A stretch of 64,000 nucleotides of DNA, taken from Melieria omissa (taxonomy: Eukaryota > Arthropoda > Insecta > Diptera > Ulidiidae). A program made the position numbers and the translations under genes. Location: positions 108,278,330-108,342,329 of the forward strand of contig OZ020268.1 of the NCBI GenBank assembly GCA_963971225.1. The letters are read 5' to 3'. Shown here piece after piece: positions 1-10,819 of this stretch. Position 1 is the first letter of the stretch; the number at the start of each line of letters is the position of its first letter. A model generated the notes under the pieces. It worked only from the letters and a program-made list of their open reading frames with translations, searched no databases and was not told the origin of the DNA.

Positions 1-194
1 AATTTTTAAAAAAATTTCAAAATATTAAAAACAAATTTATTTCAGTAAAAAGTCTTTCCCCATTCTGATAAGACGTGCTCCAACCAGTGAAACAACTACA
101 ACGCGAGAAACTTCATCTGCAGAGCCGAAGAATCAGGCAGAAAAAAGGGTCCAAGTAACCCAGAAGTGCGATTGTAAGCACATATCGGAATAAT

Positions 195-932
195 CTTACG
201 AGGTCGACTCGAGATGTTGCAGCTGCAGCAGGCACATCGCAATCAACGGATATATGATATAAGTGAAATCAAAGATTAAGGACCTACAAACAGCAGAAAG
301 TGCCTGACCGGTCGAAAGCAAAAGAAAAAATAGCGAAGACGCGGACTGGAAAACTTTATGACGATTACGTTACCAAGTTCGATTGCGAGATTCTTGATGA
401 TGAAACCTACTGTCAGATGCACTTCAATCAGTTGCCTGGGAATGCCTATTTCACTACAAACAATAAGAATAGAACACAAAGAAAATACTCCCAAGTGAAA
501 TACACCAAATTTCCAAAACGCTTCATGGTTTGGCAAGCTATTTGCTTCTGCGGTCTCCGGAGCAAGGCGTTCATTACGACAGGAACAATTAACTCTCGAA
601 TTTATATAAAAGAATGCCTGAAAAAACGCCTTCTACCATCTATTGAATAGCACAAACGGACAGTTTTGTTTTGGCCAGACCTAGCGGCAAGCCACTACTC
701 AGGGTCAACTATGGAATGGTATGAAGGAAATTGTGTCACGGTGGTCCCAAAAGAGGCAAATCCTCCCAAATACCTGGAACTTCGGCCTACTGAAAGATAT
801 TGGGCTGTAATGAAGCAAACTTAAAGAAAAACAAACAAAGTTTGCAAAAATGATGTACAGTTCTGAAATCGATGGAAGCAAGCCTATGCAATAGTCACCG
901 AATATACTGTCCAGTCTCTTAAGAGAAGTTAA
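195..932 (+). pseudogene. Tc1/mariner superfamily transposase relic, DD37E-type spacing
   Basis: In one reading frame (codons starting at 195, 198 and so on) the sequence shows a helix-turn-helix-like segment containing TRDVAAAAGTSQST (about 207-250). A VPDRSK stretch follows at 300, then DDETYCQ (about 393) with the first catalytic Asp. The segment FWPDLAASHYS (about 669) carries the second Asp, and NPPKYLELRPTERYWAVMK carries the terminal acidic residue. I count 37 residues between the Asp of WPDLA and the Glu of RPTE, which matches the DD37E-type group. Stops interrupt the frame at 255, 264, 648 and 822, with another before the end at 930-932, so the copy is dead. This DDE enzyme family performs cut-and-paste transposition at TA. 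I did not find terminal inverted repeats; the left end may lie outside the window. Family assignment is firm; the subgroup rests on the spacing only. Confidence 0.85.
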
Positions 933-1803
933 GAGAAATATAAACAAAATTTTATAACCACTAATTATATTTCATGACATTTTTTCTGAATTCGAGTTAA
1001 AGAAATGTATAATCAACTGCAGTTTATTTTAGGAAAATCAGACTATTAAGTACTTTTTTTTATGTGTCCTTAAAAGTTCTAAATTTTTTCTGGTTCACCT
1101 CTTATTTGCATTGAAAGGGAATAACATTTCGTTCTGCCGAAACGATCACAGGAAAGTTGTTTATCAATTTGAATGAACCAAAGTTGTGATCTTCAACATA
1201 GTAAACACAGTAAGTAAGATACAGTAATTTTATTTATTTTGTGCTGGATTCCATTCCCCCTTAATCACATTCACTACCAAACTCACTCACTTTTTTTCTA
1301 AAAACTAATATTCTGCTCTAGTCGATCCTTTGTCTTTTTGTTCCTTTCATGATTGTTGTTTAGCTTTGTAGTAAATATTCAATCAATCAATATTCTGATC
1401 CCAAGCATTTTGTTATGAATTCTAGGATTTTTTCTATAAACTCATTTATTTTCAAGTTCTTTGCGACTATTTTTAAAAGAACTTGATTCTTGACAGTACA
1501 GATCAGAACTGATTTCAAACATAGGAAAAACCTGCAAATTTGCAAACTAGTAAAGAACGGAACTCAATACTCAATACATGTACGTTTTTATGCTTTCTAC
1601 AAGTTTTTAAATTTGTTTTTTATAAAAACTGTTTATGATTATTTTGATCAATTTAGTAGTCATTTAAAGTTAAAGGATCTCACGTTCTGCCGTTTTGGAC
1701 ATGTTTCAGCTCATAAAATTGGGCACATAAGTAAAATGTATTTTACATACAATTCATACATAAAGTGAATCCGTACAATTTTGAAGACCCAAGGTACCAC
1801 AGT
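933..1803. other. AT-rich non-coding stretch
   Basis: No open frame here resembles a known protein. The stretch is AT-rich with scattered short homopolymers. It may include the 3' untranslated part and right end of the transposon relic upstream, but no inverted terminal repeat was recognised. Confidence 0.5.
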
Positions 1804-2215
1804 TTCTCCAGTTGGTCCCATCTTGAGATGATAAGGCATCTTAAATTTGGTCCTTCCATCGGAGATACAGTCTCTCCCTTCGCAGTCAAACTCCAACTAC
1901 GACGTCGGACACCAATCTTCGCAGTCAACCTCCAACTACGACGTCGAACAATTTATTTACAGGTGCGTCATTGTCCAAGCGGGGGACATGGGTCTTCCAC
2001 TTAAGCGGCTGGAGACCCATGTCGCTCGCTTGGGCAATGACGCACCTGTAAATAAATTGTTCGACGTCGTAGTTGTAGGTTGACTGCGAAGATTGAGACT
2101 ATGTCTCCGATGGAAGGACCAAATTGAACTTGCCGTATCATCTCAAGATGTGACCAACTGGAGAATGGGCCCAGAGTGAAGCCGGTAATGGGGTTGTTAA
2201 AGCCAGTTAAGTTAG
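1804..2215. mobile_element. Hairpin of two opposed RTE-like LINE 3' ends
   Basis: The left arm (1804-1997) is the reverse complement of the right arm (2010-2165), with only a ~12-nt centre. The left arm additionally holds a ~34-bp tandem duplication beginning CGCAGTCAA (1881 and 1920). Read on the plus strand, the right arm encodes NDAPVNKLFDVVVVG and then LCLRWKDQ. This matches the C-terminal region of the LINE at 17100-18780 (DEAPAKKVFHAMVGG, PCLRWKDH). The shared run continues through CCAACTGGAGAATG and ends near CCAGTTAAGTTAGTG (2205-2215), the same tail as the LINE (CCAGTTAAGTAAGTAAG). The structure is therefore a head-to-head inverted duplication of a LINE 3' terminus. It could arise by inversion during target-primed reverse transcription or by two opposed insertions; that part is inference. 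Confidence 0.85.
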
Positions 2216-3835
2216 TGAAAAACTAATTGGGTCAAATAATTATAGACCCCAAGGTAAAAGATCTCAGCTTCAAAGCTCGTTCGAATTGAACTTTATGGCA
2301 TTAGTTAATTTCTCAGTAAATGTGCAATTTTCACATACAACAACCTTCACTTCTTTAAAGTCACTAAGCAAGCTGGAAGTTTAAAGTTTTGCCATCGTTT
2401 CAGTTTCAACGCCTAAAGCTAAAGCAAACAACAAAGCTGAAAATGCCATTCATGAGTTTCCCCTCTCTATGTTGTTGCAGTCCTGAACGCATTCATGCTT
2501 AGGGTTTGCAAAATCTTGCCAGCATCCTTGCCGTATCCCCACTACGTCTGCATATCCTGCAGTTATTTACGCCATCAAAGAAGCGAACGATAGCTGGAAA
2601 ACGGCGAGTGAAACGAAAGGCAATCACTTCAATTAATCAATTCGCAGCAAATGGAAGCATGAATATGCCGTACAACTACAAAATGACAAATAAACTGTTG
2701 CATGGGTCAAAGTACACAACAAGTAACGAATGAACAAAGTCACTCACATTGATGAGTTTACTAGGTGGAGGCACCGGGCAGACAACAACTGAAGAAGAAC
2801 ACCAAATCAATATGCAATCATACGTGCAACATGGCGAATTGCAGCGCATAGAAAGTCATTAATACTTATGTACTCGTATCTTTAGTACATAAGTACATCC
2901 ATTAGATGTCACTTCATATCATGAAAATGGTACGCCATTTTCAGAAACTTTAGAAATCGTGTACAGATTTCAACTTTAAATTAAGATTGCAATGAAAATG
3001 GTTATTAAACATTTTAAACAGTCAACAAACAGTTTCAAGCAATGCAATCATTGCTGAACTTAGAAACTTGTAAAAATGTTTCCCCAAACAATAAACAAGA
3101 CAACGCTTTATTTTGAAACTTGTTAGTAAAATGTTTAAAAAAATTCTCTCTCAATTTACAAGCGAACCTTACACAATTCAAATATGATTCCATGGCAGTT
3201 ATAATTCTTGTCCGAATTCATCATACACCATCAATGCAATAGAATACAAAATTACTGCATTGTTTCGGAGAGCAACATTAGGCGGCGACAGGCCGCAAGG
3301 GAAATCAGCTGCTGAGGTGGCAGCAGGTGTTGTGTGTTCTGTTGAATTTGCATAAATTCCTTGCGCACAATGTGTGCGCTGCATTATGAAATGATTATCC
3401 TTGTGTATGAGTATGCGTATGTGTATTGTGTATGAGTATGTGTGCGTGTGTGTGTCTTTGGTTGTGCATCAAAATTGGCATACAACAACAAATGTCGCAG
3501 AAGTAGGCTGAATATGGAATAAGTAAGCCATGTGAGATTTGCTTGGCACTTAGAGCTGACATTGCTGATCATTTCAAACCAATAGCATAAATCTGACGCA
3601 CAATGAACACTCAAAAGACAAGAGGAAATTTCAATAATAAGATTGAAATATTAAGGTCAAAAATTTAGCTGTGTAATATTTAATTCAGACAGTTGGCAAG
3701 AAATTTGTCCCTTAATCATATAAATACTTTGTATTGATTGAATTTAAACAATGTGTCGTAACATGAGAGTCAATACGGCCCTATGAGAGACAAGAGTTGC
3801 AAGGAACCTATGCAAAAACATTATTACGTGTGCGA
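2216..3835. other. Non-coding stretch with TG-rich run
   Basis: No coding similarity was recognised. A TG-rich imperfect simple repeat lies near 3405-3455. A palindrome-like pair of GTACATAAGTAC-type sequences occurs around 2868-2895. The rest is AT-rich unique-looking DNA. Confidence 0.5.
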
Positions 3836-3843
3836 GTGACGAG

Positions 3844-6236
3844 TAGGCTGGAGTGAAAATGGCCAAAAAAAAATTTTTTTGGAATATCAATTAGCTAGAT
3901 ATCTCAAAATGTGCCAATACATCAATATAAAGCTGTGTAAAAATTAAAAAGAAATTAAACAATTTTTTGATCTCCCATCACAACTTTTAATTTCACAGTA
4001 TTACGCGACATTAAAGATAGTCATCTTAAAATGCAATTAAAAATCAAATACGCTTCTAATTACAATATTTAATGATGTCAAAGTTATAAACACATGGTTA
4101 CAGGGTGAAGTGACAAAAATCACGTTTCGACTCGAACGCCGGCATTTGCTGACGAGAAGCAATGCGTGCACGGATGTCGCGTTGAAGTTAAGTTTTGCAG
4201 GAACCTTGAACCTCCGTATTTGTCCACTGGGGACTGCTGTAGCTCTGGCCTTCATCACTCGTCGTAAGCCCAGTTCACGTATATGTGGTCGATGGTCCGT
4301 CATCATGGCCAGGAGCACATTCTCCGGGTGAGCAAAGTACGCGTTACGGTGAATAACGGGGTCAACGATTCCCTTGAGTTTGGAGCTGAGGTAACGTGAC
4401 TTGACAAGCATCTGGTGAATCCAGAGAATCCGTGTGGGTCTGTCGTCCCGCCATCGAGTGACTGGAATAGATTAAGTCGCCGGATAACGCCCGATTTTTG
4501 TCCCGTGTTTACGTTTGTGCCGTCACACCCGACAACTTTAATATTATCTGTCTTCGCATTTTGCTCTTTGATACTAGCGACTAAGTACTCAGCTATGTCT
4601 TTGCTGCAGCCTGATGACGGAGACGTATGGTTGAAGTACGAAGAACCCGGCTCTGCGATGATGGTTATGTGTTCTTCCGATATGGTTTTTCTGTGGTACT
4701 TGTTGTCGACGGCGAGGACTTGTGTTAAAGTTTTATCCTTGCGGCCATCAAAAAATAGTCCATCTATGCCCTTGTGAGTGTGGTCGTCTTCATTCTGCCT
4801 CAGTTCCTTTCGAATTTTACTGCGTTTTCGACGGATTTTGCTTCGGTCGATTACTTTGGATCGGTCGTTGAGTGATACGAGACCAAGATCATGCAGAACT
4901 GTTGTTGCTAATACAGCAGCCGATCTGTCCGAAACTCCGGTCCGATCGCAAGCTATAGCGAGGGAAGGCAGAGAGATAGTAATTTTTTGGCACTCTCGAT
5001 CCTGATTTGGCTTAGTTTTGAGTGATTCTCTATCTGGGATGTACTCATCGACAGTGGGACTGTCAGACGAGTCCGTGTCGTATTCGGAACTTTCGGCAGA
5101 ATAGGGTTGACTTTTGCTCGCATCGTCATCGATCTTCTTAATCTTCATTCGTTTGAGATTTGCTTCCTCTCTTTCAGCTTTGCTCTTCAATTTTGATGTT
5201 ACCACTTGATCTGTACCACCGATTATCATCTTTCTTGGCCCTCTCTGGTCTTGAAGGAACTGCCGTTCGTTTGCCGGAATTTTGTTGTGTTTCGTACATT
5301 TGCAATTGGCCACCATATCGGAGCACTTGCATTTGCTGAGATCAAACAGAGTGTTAGCTTTGTCACGAAAGTCCGATAATCTCCGTTGGTAGTTTGGTTG
5401 ATTCCTTTTACATTTGTTTACTTTTAGCATTGTGTTGTATTTGTCGTGGAACGATCTAAGTTTTTCTATCGCTTGTGCATGCGTTACTGTTGGAAGTGAG
5501 GCCCTTTGCCATATCTCTTCGACTTCATAGCACAGTTTTTGAGATATGTCAAAAAATTATGGGTATTTACCATTGTCCGTCTTCAGATCTTGTCAAAGTT
5601 GAATATATTTCTTCATGAGATCGGTGTAGGTCGGCAGAGTATTGGTCGGCAGGTTTCGTGGATCGCCAAATATCACGCACGAAACTTTGTCTCTTGTAAC
5701 TGTCATCTCTTTAAAAATATAAAGAAATAACTAGTAACCCTTCACTGCCCTACCTTTTTGCGCACAAGTTCAGGTACTCACCTTTTTTTTGTTTTTTTTT
5801 AATTAAATCAGATGTAACGTCACAAGTTTATTTCGAATCGGTCACTTCACAAGGAAATCGTGAACATTCAACAATCATAAACAGAATTAAACTAGCGGGG
5901 TTTGCCACATTCCAACGATTAAAACACGAATTGTAATTTGTAATATTTTATTCGCTCAAACAGGACTGCTACAATAAATAACTTAAAACCCGCAAACCTA
6001 AAGCAAAGGCTACTGAGATTTATTTTGAATCCTTAACTGAGTTGAAATTACGACTTTCACTTCTTTCGACGAAAGTGAAAAAAGTATTAAAAAAAATTAT
6101 TTCAATTAGGTGATGGGCGATCAAGGAGTTGTTAGAAACTAATATAATTTTGCAGGATTGGTACCATGGACATTTGGCACATTTCCAATATACTAGCTTC
6201 TTAAAATTTTAAAATCAATTTTTTCACTCCACCCTA
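3844..6236 (-). mobile_element. hAT-like DNA transposon (2393 bp) with perfect 8-bp target duplication
   Basis: The left end begins TAGGCTGGAGTGAAAA (3844-3859). The right end, read in reverse complement from 6236, begins TAGGGTGGAGTGAAAA, so 15 of 16 bases match. Weaker inverted similarity continues inward, with GCTAG and AATGTGCCAA occurring at corresponding places in both ends. Immediately outside each end is the identical 8-bp word GTGACGAG (3836-3843 and 6237-6244), a target-site duplication. TAGGG-like termini with 8-bp duplications are what hAT elements make; P and Zisupton-type elements also make 8 bp. The internal gene (4037-5706, minus strand) is the transposase candidate. The element is internally deleted and its gene is broken, so this copy is non-autonomous today. 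Confidence 0.88.
4037..5706 (-). pseudogene. Broken transposase-like protein of an uncharacterised multicopy family
   Basis: The frame opens with ATG at 5706 (MTVTRDKVSCVIFGDP). It is stopped by TGA at 5593-5595 (codon 38) and TAA at 5557-5559 (codon 50), then runs open from 5556 to past 4411. Visible landmarks are VEEIWQRAS, a Cys-rich CKCSDMVANCKC (about codons 126-137), RQFLQDQRGPRKM, an acidic Ser-rich linker, LFFDGRKD (about codon 317) and GCDGTNVNTG (about codon 393). From 4411 a second frame continues with LKGIVDPVIHRNAYFAHPEN and HIRELGLRR. From memory this belongs to a repeated, unnamed protein family seen in insects and other animals. In intact members a Cys/His motif follows the GCDGT box and a long segment precedes DPVI; both are missing here, so two deletions plus a frameshift near 4411 are inferred. 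By analogy with hAT enzymes, the Asp residues of FFDGRKD and GCDGT could be catalytic. That role is a hypothesis. Confidence 0.8.
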
Positions 6237-6244
6237 GTGACGAG

Positions 6245-7156
6245 TCAAAGACTTTAGATACTTTTTTTGGACAATTATTATACAACAGTTGAGAGAGAAG
6301 TTAATTGAGTCGATTTTGAATGAGTCGATAATTGAACTTATAACTCATTGGCTTATATCTTGAAAATACTGACCACTGTGCCATGGCTGCCAATATTTGT
6401 CTTCATCATTCAATATTTTCCACACCAAAAGCAGTTTGAACTACTCACAAAGCCTAGTAGACTGTGAATAGTCTTGTTGACTGGATTCCCGTTTGATCTA
6501 TATTTCACTAGAATATCCCAACGTACCGGAACCCAGCGTAGATGAATGTAAAGCTACATGGCAGTATCGTTGAGAGATTTGCCAACAGTCTTTCATGTTT
6601 CTCTGATTGCATCCAAAGCTTTTGATGTCCTTTAATATCCGAATATCACGTACCGACATCCCCCTTAATCTAAGCTAATTGAAAGCTGATGATGAGGAGA
6701 TTTCCTTCTAGATTTAGAAGATTCTTGGCCTTTCAGGAGAATTTTTAGGAGAAAGAATTGTTTAGAAGAAAATTTATGGGATTTATATTTTATGTTAGGA
6801 GATTTTTCTGATCCTCAGTGGAGTTTTGGGAGATTTTTGTATAACAAAATATTATGTATTGGGAACACTGGCAAAAAACATATTTTGGCAACTATTTTAA
6901 TAGTCAAAGCATCCTATTGTTTTAAAAATGTGTACGTATTGCTGTCACAATGAAATCCCACCAAAAATTTTACTTTTTTCAAATCATTTCTTATATGTTT
7001 ATTTTTTGTTAAGTTTTTGTTGTTAAGCTGAGATTAATTAAAAAATGCTGCATTAAGAAAAATCTATGTATATATTTTTATTTTTTTTATGAGAAGTTTA
7101 ATTCCTTTTAACTTTTGGGAGGAAACTTCAGTATTTTTTTAAGATTTAGGACTTAA
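6245..7156. other. AT-rich non-coding stretch
   Basis: I see no gene. Tracts such as AGGAGATTT- and TTAGGAGA-like words recur between about 6690 and 6840, but they form no clear tandem unit. Confidence 0.5.
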
Positions 7157-7475
7157 GCAGCCGCCGTAGCTCAGCTGGCTAGTGCGTTGGGCCGCGAGTC
7201 AAGACTCCGCGAGTTCAATACTCCATTGCGTTAACACCGAAAAAAAGAAAAACAACAATTTTTCTTTCGGCGGCTGTCCTCTCAGCAGGAAATGGCAAAC
7301 CTCTGGGAGTGAAAATTGCCTATGGAAAAGCTCCCAACTCGCCGTTCGGAATCGGCATAAAACTGTAGGTCCCTTTCCAACCTTGTAAAAACATTCGCAT
7401 GCACAACACGGTTTGTTTCGGGTAGCTAGGCCTTAGTCGCGGTATCGGGCTGTCGTGCCAGTCAAGGAGAAGGAA
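7157..7475 (+). mobile_element. tRNA-headed SINE, copy 1 (about 319 bp)
   Basis: The head GCAGCCGCCGTAGCTCAGC has a good polymerase III A box (TAGCTCAGCTGGC) and, about 40 bases on, a B-box-like CGAGTTCAATAC. The body contains GGCGGCTGTCCTCTCAGC, AACTCGCCGTTCGGAAT and a 3' end GTGCCAGTCAAGGAGAAGG with a GAA-rich tail. Flanking words GGACTTAA (7149) and GGATTTAA (7476) differ at one position and look like an aged target duplication. A second copy is at 10167-10429. SINEs of this type are transcribed by polymerase III and mobilised by a partner LINE; the partner is not identifiable here. Confidence 0.85.
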
Positions 7476-7483
7476 GGATTTAA

Positions 7484-9356
7484 GTAGTTTTAGGTATCTT
7501 GCAACACTGGCTTGGAAAACATTATATTATACAGAAATATGGCAGACGGAGCTTCAAGTTTAGATATAATTCTTAATTCTTCATTAGATACCACAGCCTA
7601 CCTTGTCAAGTAACTTGGATCAGTCTGTATGTTATATATATGGACATCACCGCTTGTAAAGGGAGCACCCAGCTCTCATTCGTTATGCCAACTTATCATT
7701 GCGATGAAGCTTGCATCCTGGCGGCGGCATCGGCAGCAAATTGCTTCCTCAGGATGTCTGATGAAAGAAGGTGAAACATAATTCTGCAGACCTTTGAATT
7801 TTTACTTATTTAGATTTAAAAACCAATTATTTTTACAAAACAAATATTTGTGGAAGAAGCACGCCATGATTTCAAATGGTATTGGGCCTTAAACTTGGGT
7901 ACAGAACCTCCTAAAGGAAATCACTCTGTTTTCATGAGACATTGCTGCCGCATATAGCCTCGCATCCTCTTGGCTCATATCGCACAAATATTTAAGTCAA
8001 CTCCACGCATTTAAGTCGACGTTGACAACATGTGTGCCACGATTTTCTGCTAATTTTTTGTAGACATATGTATGTAAATTTTTCATTAACTTTAGAGCCC
8101 TTTAATATTTTAATGGCATTTAATATTGCAGATTGTGTTTGTGGTTGTGCCTGTAGCGCGCCGTAGCGTTGTCGTTGACCCCAAAAATGTGTGTGAAACT
8201 TTGACAATTAGAATTACAAAGCATAATGGTTGTACCCATGTATATGTGTTCATATGTACGTATGTGAAAGTGTGTTTAAGCATTTTATGAAACTGAAATT
8301 GTTGCGTTCACACGGCTGCCGGTTTAAGCTAAATGTTTACGTGTTGGCAACTCGGTCACATTTGTTTGTGCTTGTGTGTGCGTATGTGTCGCTGTCTCTG
8401 CATGGCGGCCATTAAAAATGCATGCAAATTAACATTACAACAACAATTTTGTTCTCACAATAACAAAGAAGCGAGCCGCTCGTTATTACTTAGCTCGCAC
8501 GCTGAACATGCAATCTGCCACTTTTTGCCACACTGTGTAAGTTAATTTTAATTAAAGCATAATGAGCGGCGCATATAATCATAAATAAAATCAGCTAAAA
8601 GCATAAAAGTGAGCGCACATTGTTTGACTTTCCACGGGCGTTTGTTTGTTTGTTTTTTTTTGGTTTCTTTGGTTCAACTGCGCTTTTGCTTGTCGCCGCC
8701 AGTCGCTCTGTGCGACAGTGACCAGCGGGCTGGCGCACAAAAGAACGCGCCGCGGGATTACAGAAATTACAATTATTTTTTTGTTTTTTTTAAGCTGCCT
8801 TTTCTTGTCATGTGCAATGAATTATACTTTGGCTGGTGAGTATGTGTGTGTGTGTGTGGTTTAAAAATATTTGCTCCACATTTACTTTAATTTTTATAAA
8901 AGCAAATTCTAATTGCAAAAATCTTTTAATTTTTAATGCTCACTTAATTTGCGAGCATTTTTCAACGCATTTTAAGTTCTTGAAGATTAAACGAGTTTTA
9001 GAATGTAAAATATTTGTCCACAAATATTTGTCCACAAATATTTTTCATGAAAAACCCCATTGAAAGACATGTCCTTCGTAATATTTTTGTGACGCTGACA
9101 CCATTTTGATTATATACTTTTACAACATCACTGCAATGAAAAACTTAGTCTACAACTTGAGTCGAAATATTAAAAATTAAGTCGCTTATCTCGCATAGAA
9201 ATTACTGAGGGCCACCTTGGCGAGAGGACGAGATCGGAGATGTTTTACCCGAACTCGAAACTTTTGAGAGCGCAGTATTTATCGGATAAATACTGCACCG
9301 AACACCACCGAATCCGTAGTTCTTGAGAGCCCAAAATTAATTGCTTTATGTAGTTT
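7484..9356. other. Non-coding stretch with TG-rich patches
   Basis: No coding similarity was seen. TG-rich microsatellite-like patches occur at 8245-8280, 8365-8400 and 8838-8860. A short tandem of CCACAAATATTTGT lies at about 9018-9040. A near-perfect palindrome is listed separately at 9272-9296. Confidence 0.5.
9272..9296. repeat. 25-nt palindrome
   Basis: GCAGTATTTATC and its exact reverse complement GATAAATACTGC are separated by a single G. No element ends were found around it. Confidence 0.7.
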
Positions 9357-9410
9357 CTTACCTTACCTTACCTTACCTTACCTTACCTTACCTTACCTTA
9401 CCTTACCTTA
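9357..9410. repeat. (CCTTA)n pentanucleotide array
   Basis: About eleven uninterrupted CCTTA units. The array fades into degenerate variants (CCTTGCC, CCTTATC and similar) to roughly 9530. Confidence 0.95.
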
Positions 9411-10156
9411 AAACAACACCTTATATAACCGTACCTTACCTCACCTTGCATCGCCTTACCTTGCCTTAACTACCTTATCGTATCTTGCATTACCTTTTCT
9501 CATTTTGATTACCTTTACTTACCTTAGTAGAGGAAGGCTCCTTTGGTCCGGATTTTCCCTCGGGAACCCTGACTGTTTGCTTGAATTGATCGGCATATAA
9601 TTTATCATCATACATCAAACAAGTACAGAACCAGAACCCGTAAATCTCTAAGAATTCAGTTAAAAGCTTAGTTCTCTATCCACCCATCTGCCAACCTAAA
9701 AACTTTTTATTCAGCTATCGATGATCTAACTCTGAACACGTCTCCAGCCGAACAATACAGGAAGCCTCTAAGCAAGCTAAGTATGTGTTGCCGAGTTTTG
9801 TTGAGATCTAACTCCATGTTTAGATACCTCTTTAGGGTCCATCAACTCAAGGTGCGCTAAGGAAAGTATTGACTAATTTTAGTAGAGAACTCCAAGCTTA
9901 GTTTTTATCCAACACGTCACTCAAAGAAAACTTGGGTATGCTACCGATAAACATTTTTTAGAAGTAAACTTAAATCGTATACAACCTAAAAGAGAGATAC
10001 GTTGCAAGACTAGGGTTGCCACCCAATGACTTCTATCACGGTTGCAGTTTCGAAAAGGAAAAAGAAATAGTCTGGTACTTTATGGTCAATGTCCGTCAAT
10101 TTTCGACCAGGAAAATACTCAAATTGTTAGGTTCCGTGTCCTAAATTAGGTTAACT
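9411..10156. other. Degenerate CCTTA region, then non-coding DNA
   Basis: The first ~120 bases are decayed CCTTA-like repeats. The remainder shows no recognisable gene or element. Confidence 0.5.
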
Positions 10157-10166
10157 GACCTTTCAA

Positions 10167-10429
10167 GGCAGCCACCATAGCTCAGCTGGCTAATGCATTA
10201 GGCCACGAAAAAAAAAGAAAAACTACAAATTTTTTTTTGGCGGCTGTCCTCTCAGCAGGAAATGGCAAATCTCTGAGAGTAAAATTGCCTATGAAAAGGC
10301 TCCCAACTCGCCGTTCGGAACTGTAGGTCCTTTCCAACCTTGTAAAAATTCGCACGCACAACACGGATGTTTGCGGGTAGCTGGGCCTTAATCTCGTAAT
10401 CGAGCTGCCGTGCCAGTCAAGAAGAAGAA
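10167..10429 (+). mobile_element. tRNA-headed SINE, copy 2 (263 bp), B box deleted
   Basis: This is the same family as 7157-7475: GCAGCCACCATAGCTCAGC, GGCGGCTGTCCTCTCAGC, AACTCGCCGTTCGGAA and GTGCCAGTCAAGAAGAAGAAG. The tail is (GAA)n. Perfect 10-bp target duplications GACCTTTCAA flank it (10157-10166 and 10430-10439). Relative to copy 1, about 45 bases spanning the B box are missing, from just after GCCACGA. This copy probably could not be transcribed by polymerase III as it stands, unless the loss followed insertion. Confidence 0.9.
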
Positions 10430-10439
10430 GACCTTTCAA

Positions 10440-10805
10440 CTCTTGATATAAGGCAGGGAAGGGAGATTTTTATATTGGAGTCCTCGTGGTTGCCAACGCT
10501 ATAATGCAGGAGCGGTGCCATCCCAATGTGATTTCACAACGATCCTTTATTTAATACCTAAGTAAGTTATTTCACAAGATGGATGCCATTCCAACGTAAC
10601 TTTAACTATGTATCTTCAATAGGAGAAGCGATACATTTGTATAGAAACCTAACTCTAAGGGTATATATTTCCACCATGAAGCCTTTAGTTAAACTCTTGT
10701 TGACTTGACAATACCTTGAAACAAAAAGTTCCTAAGTAAACTATTGATGGAATTTGTTCGGAAGCCCACTACAAGCTTAGTAATTTCTTCAATTATGTCC
10801 ATTCT
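10440..10805. other. Non-coding spacer
   Basis: Unique-looking sequence between two SINE insertions. No gene was recognised. Confidence 0.5.
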
Positions 10806-10819
10806 AGAAGCTGCTAAGC

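Noticed and set aside
7159..7230. Possible genuine tRNA gene
   Set aside because: The cloverleaf cannot be completed, the sequence continues into a SINE body and tail, and a second copy exists at 10167.
9357..9410. CCTTA array as a telomere-type repeat or CRISPR-like array
   Set aside because: The unit is not a known telomere repeat, there are no spacers, and the array is short and decays on one side like an ordinary microsatellite.
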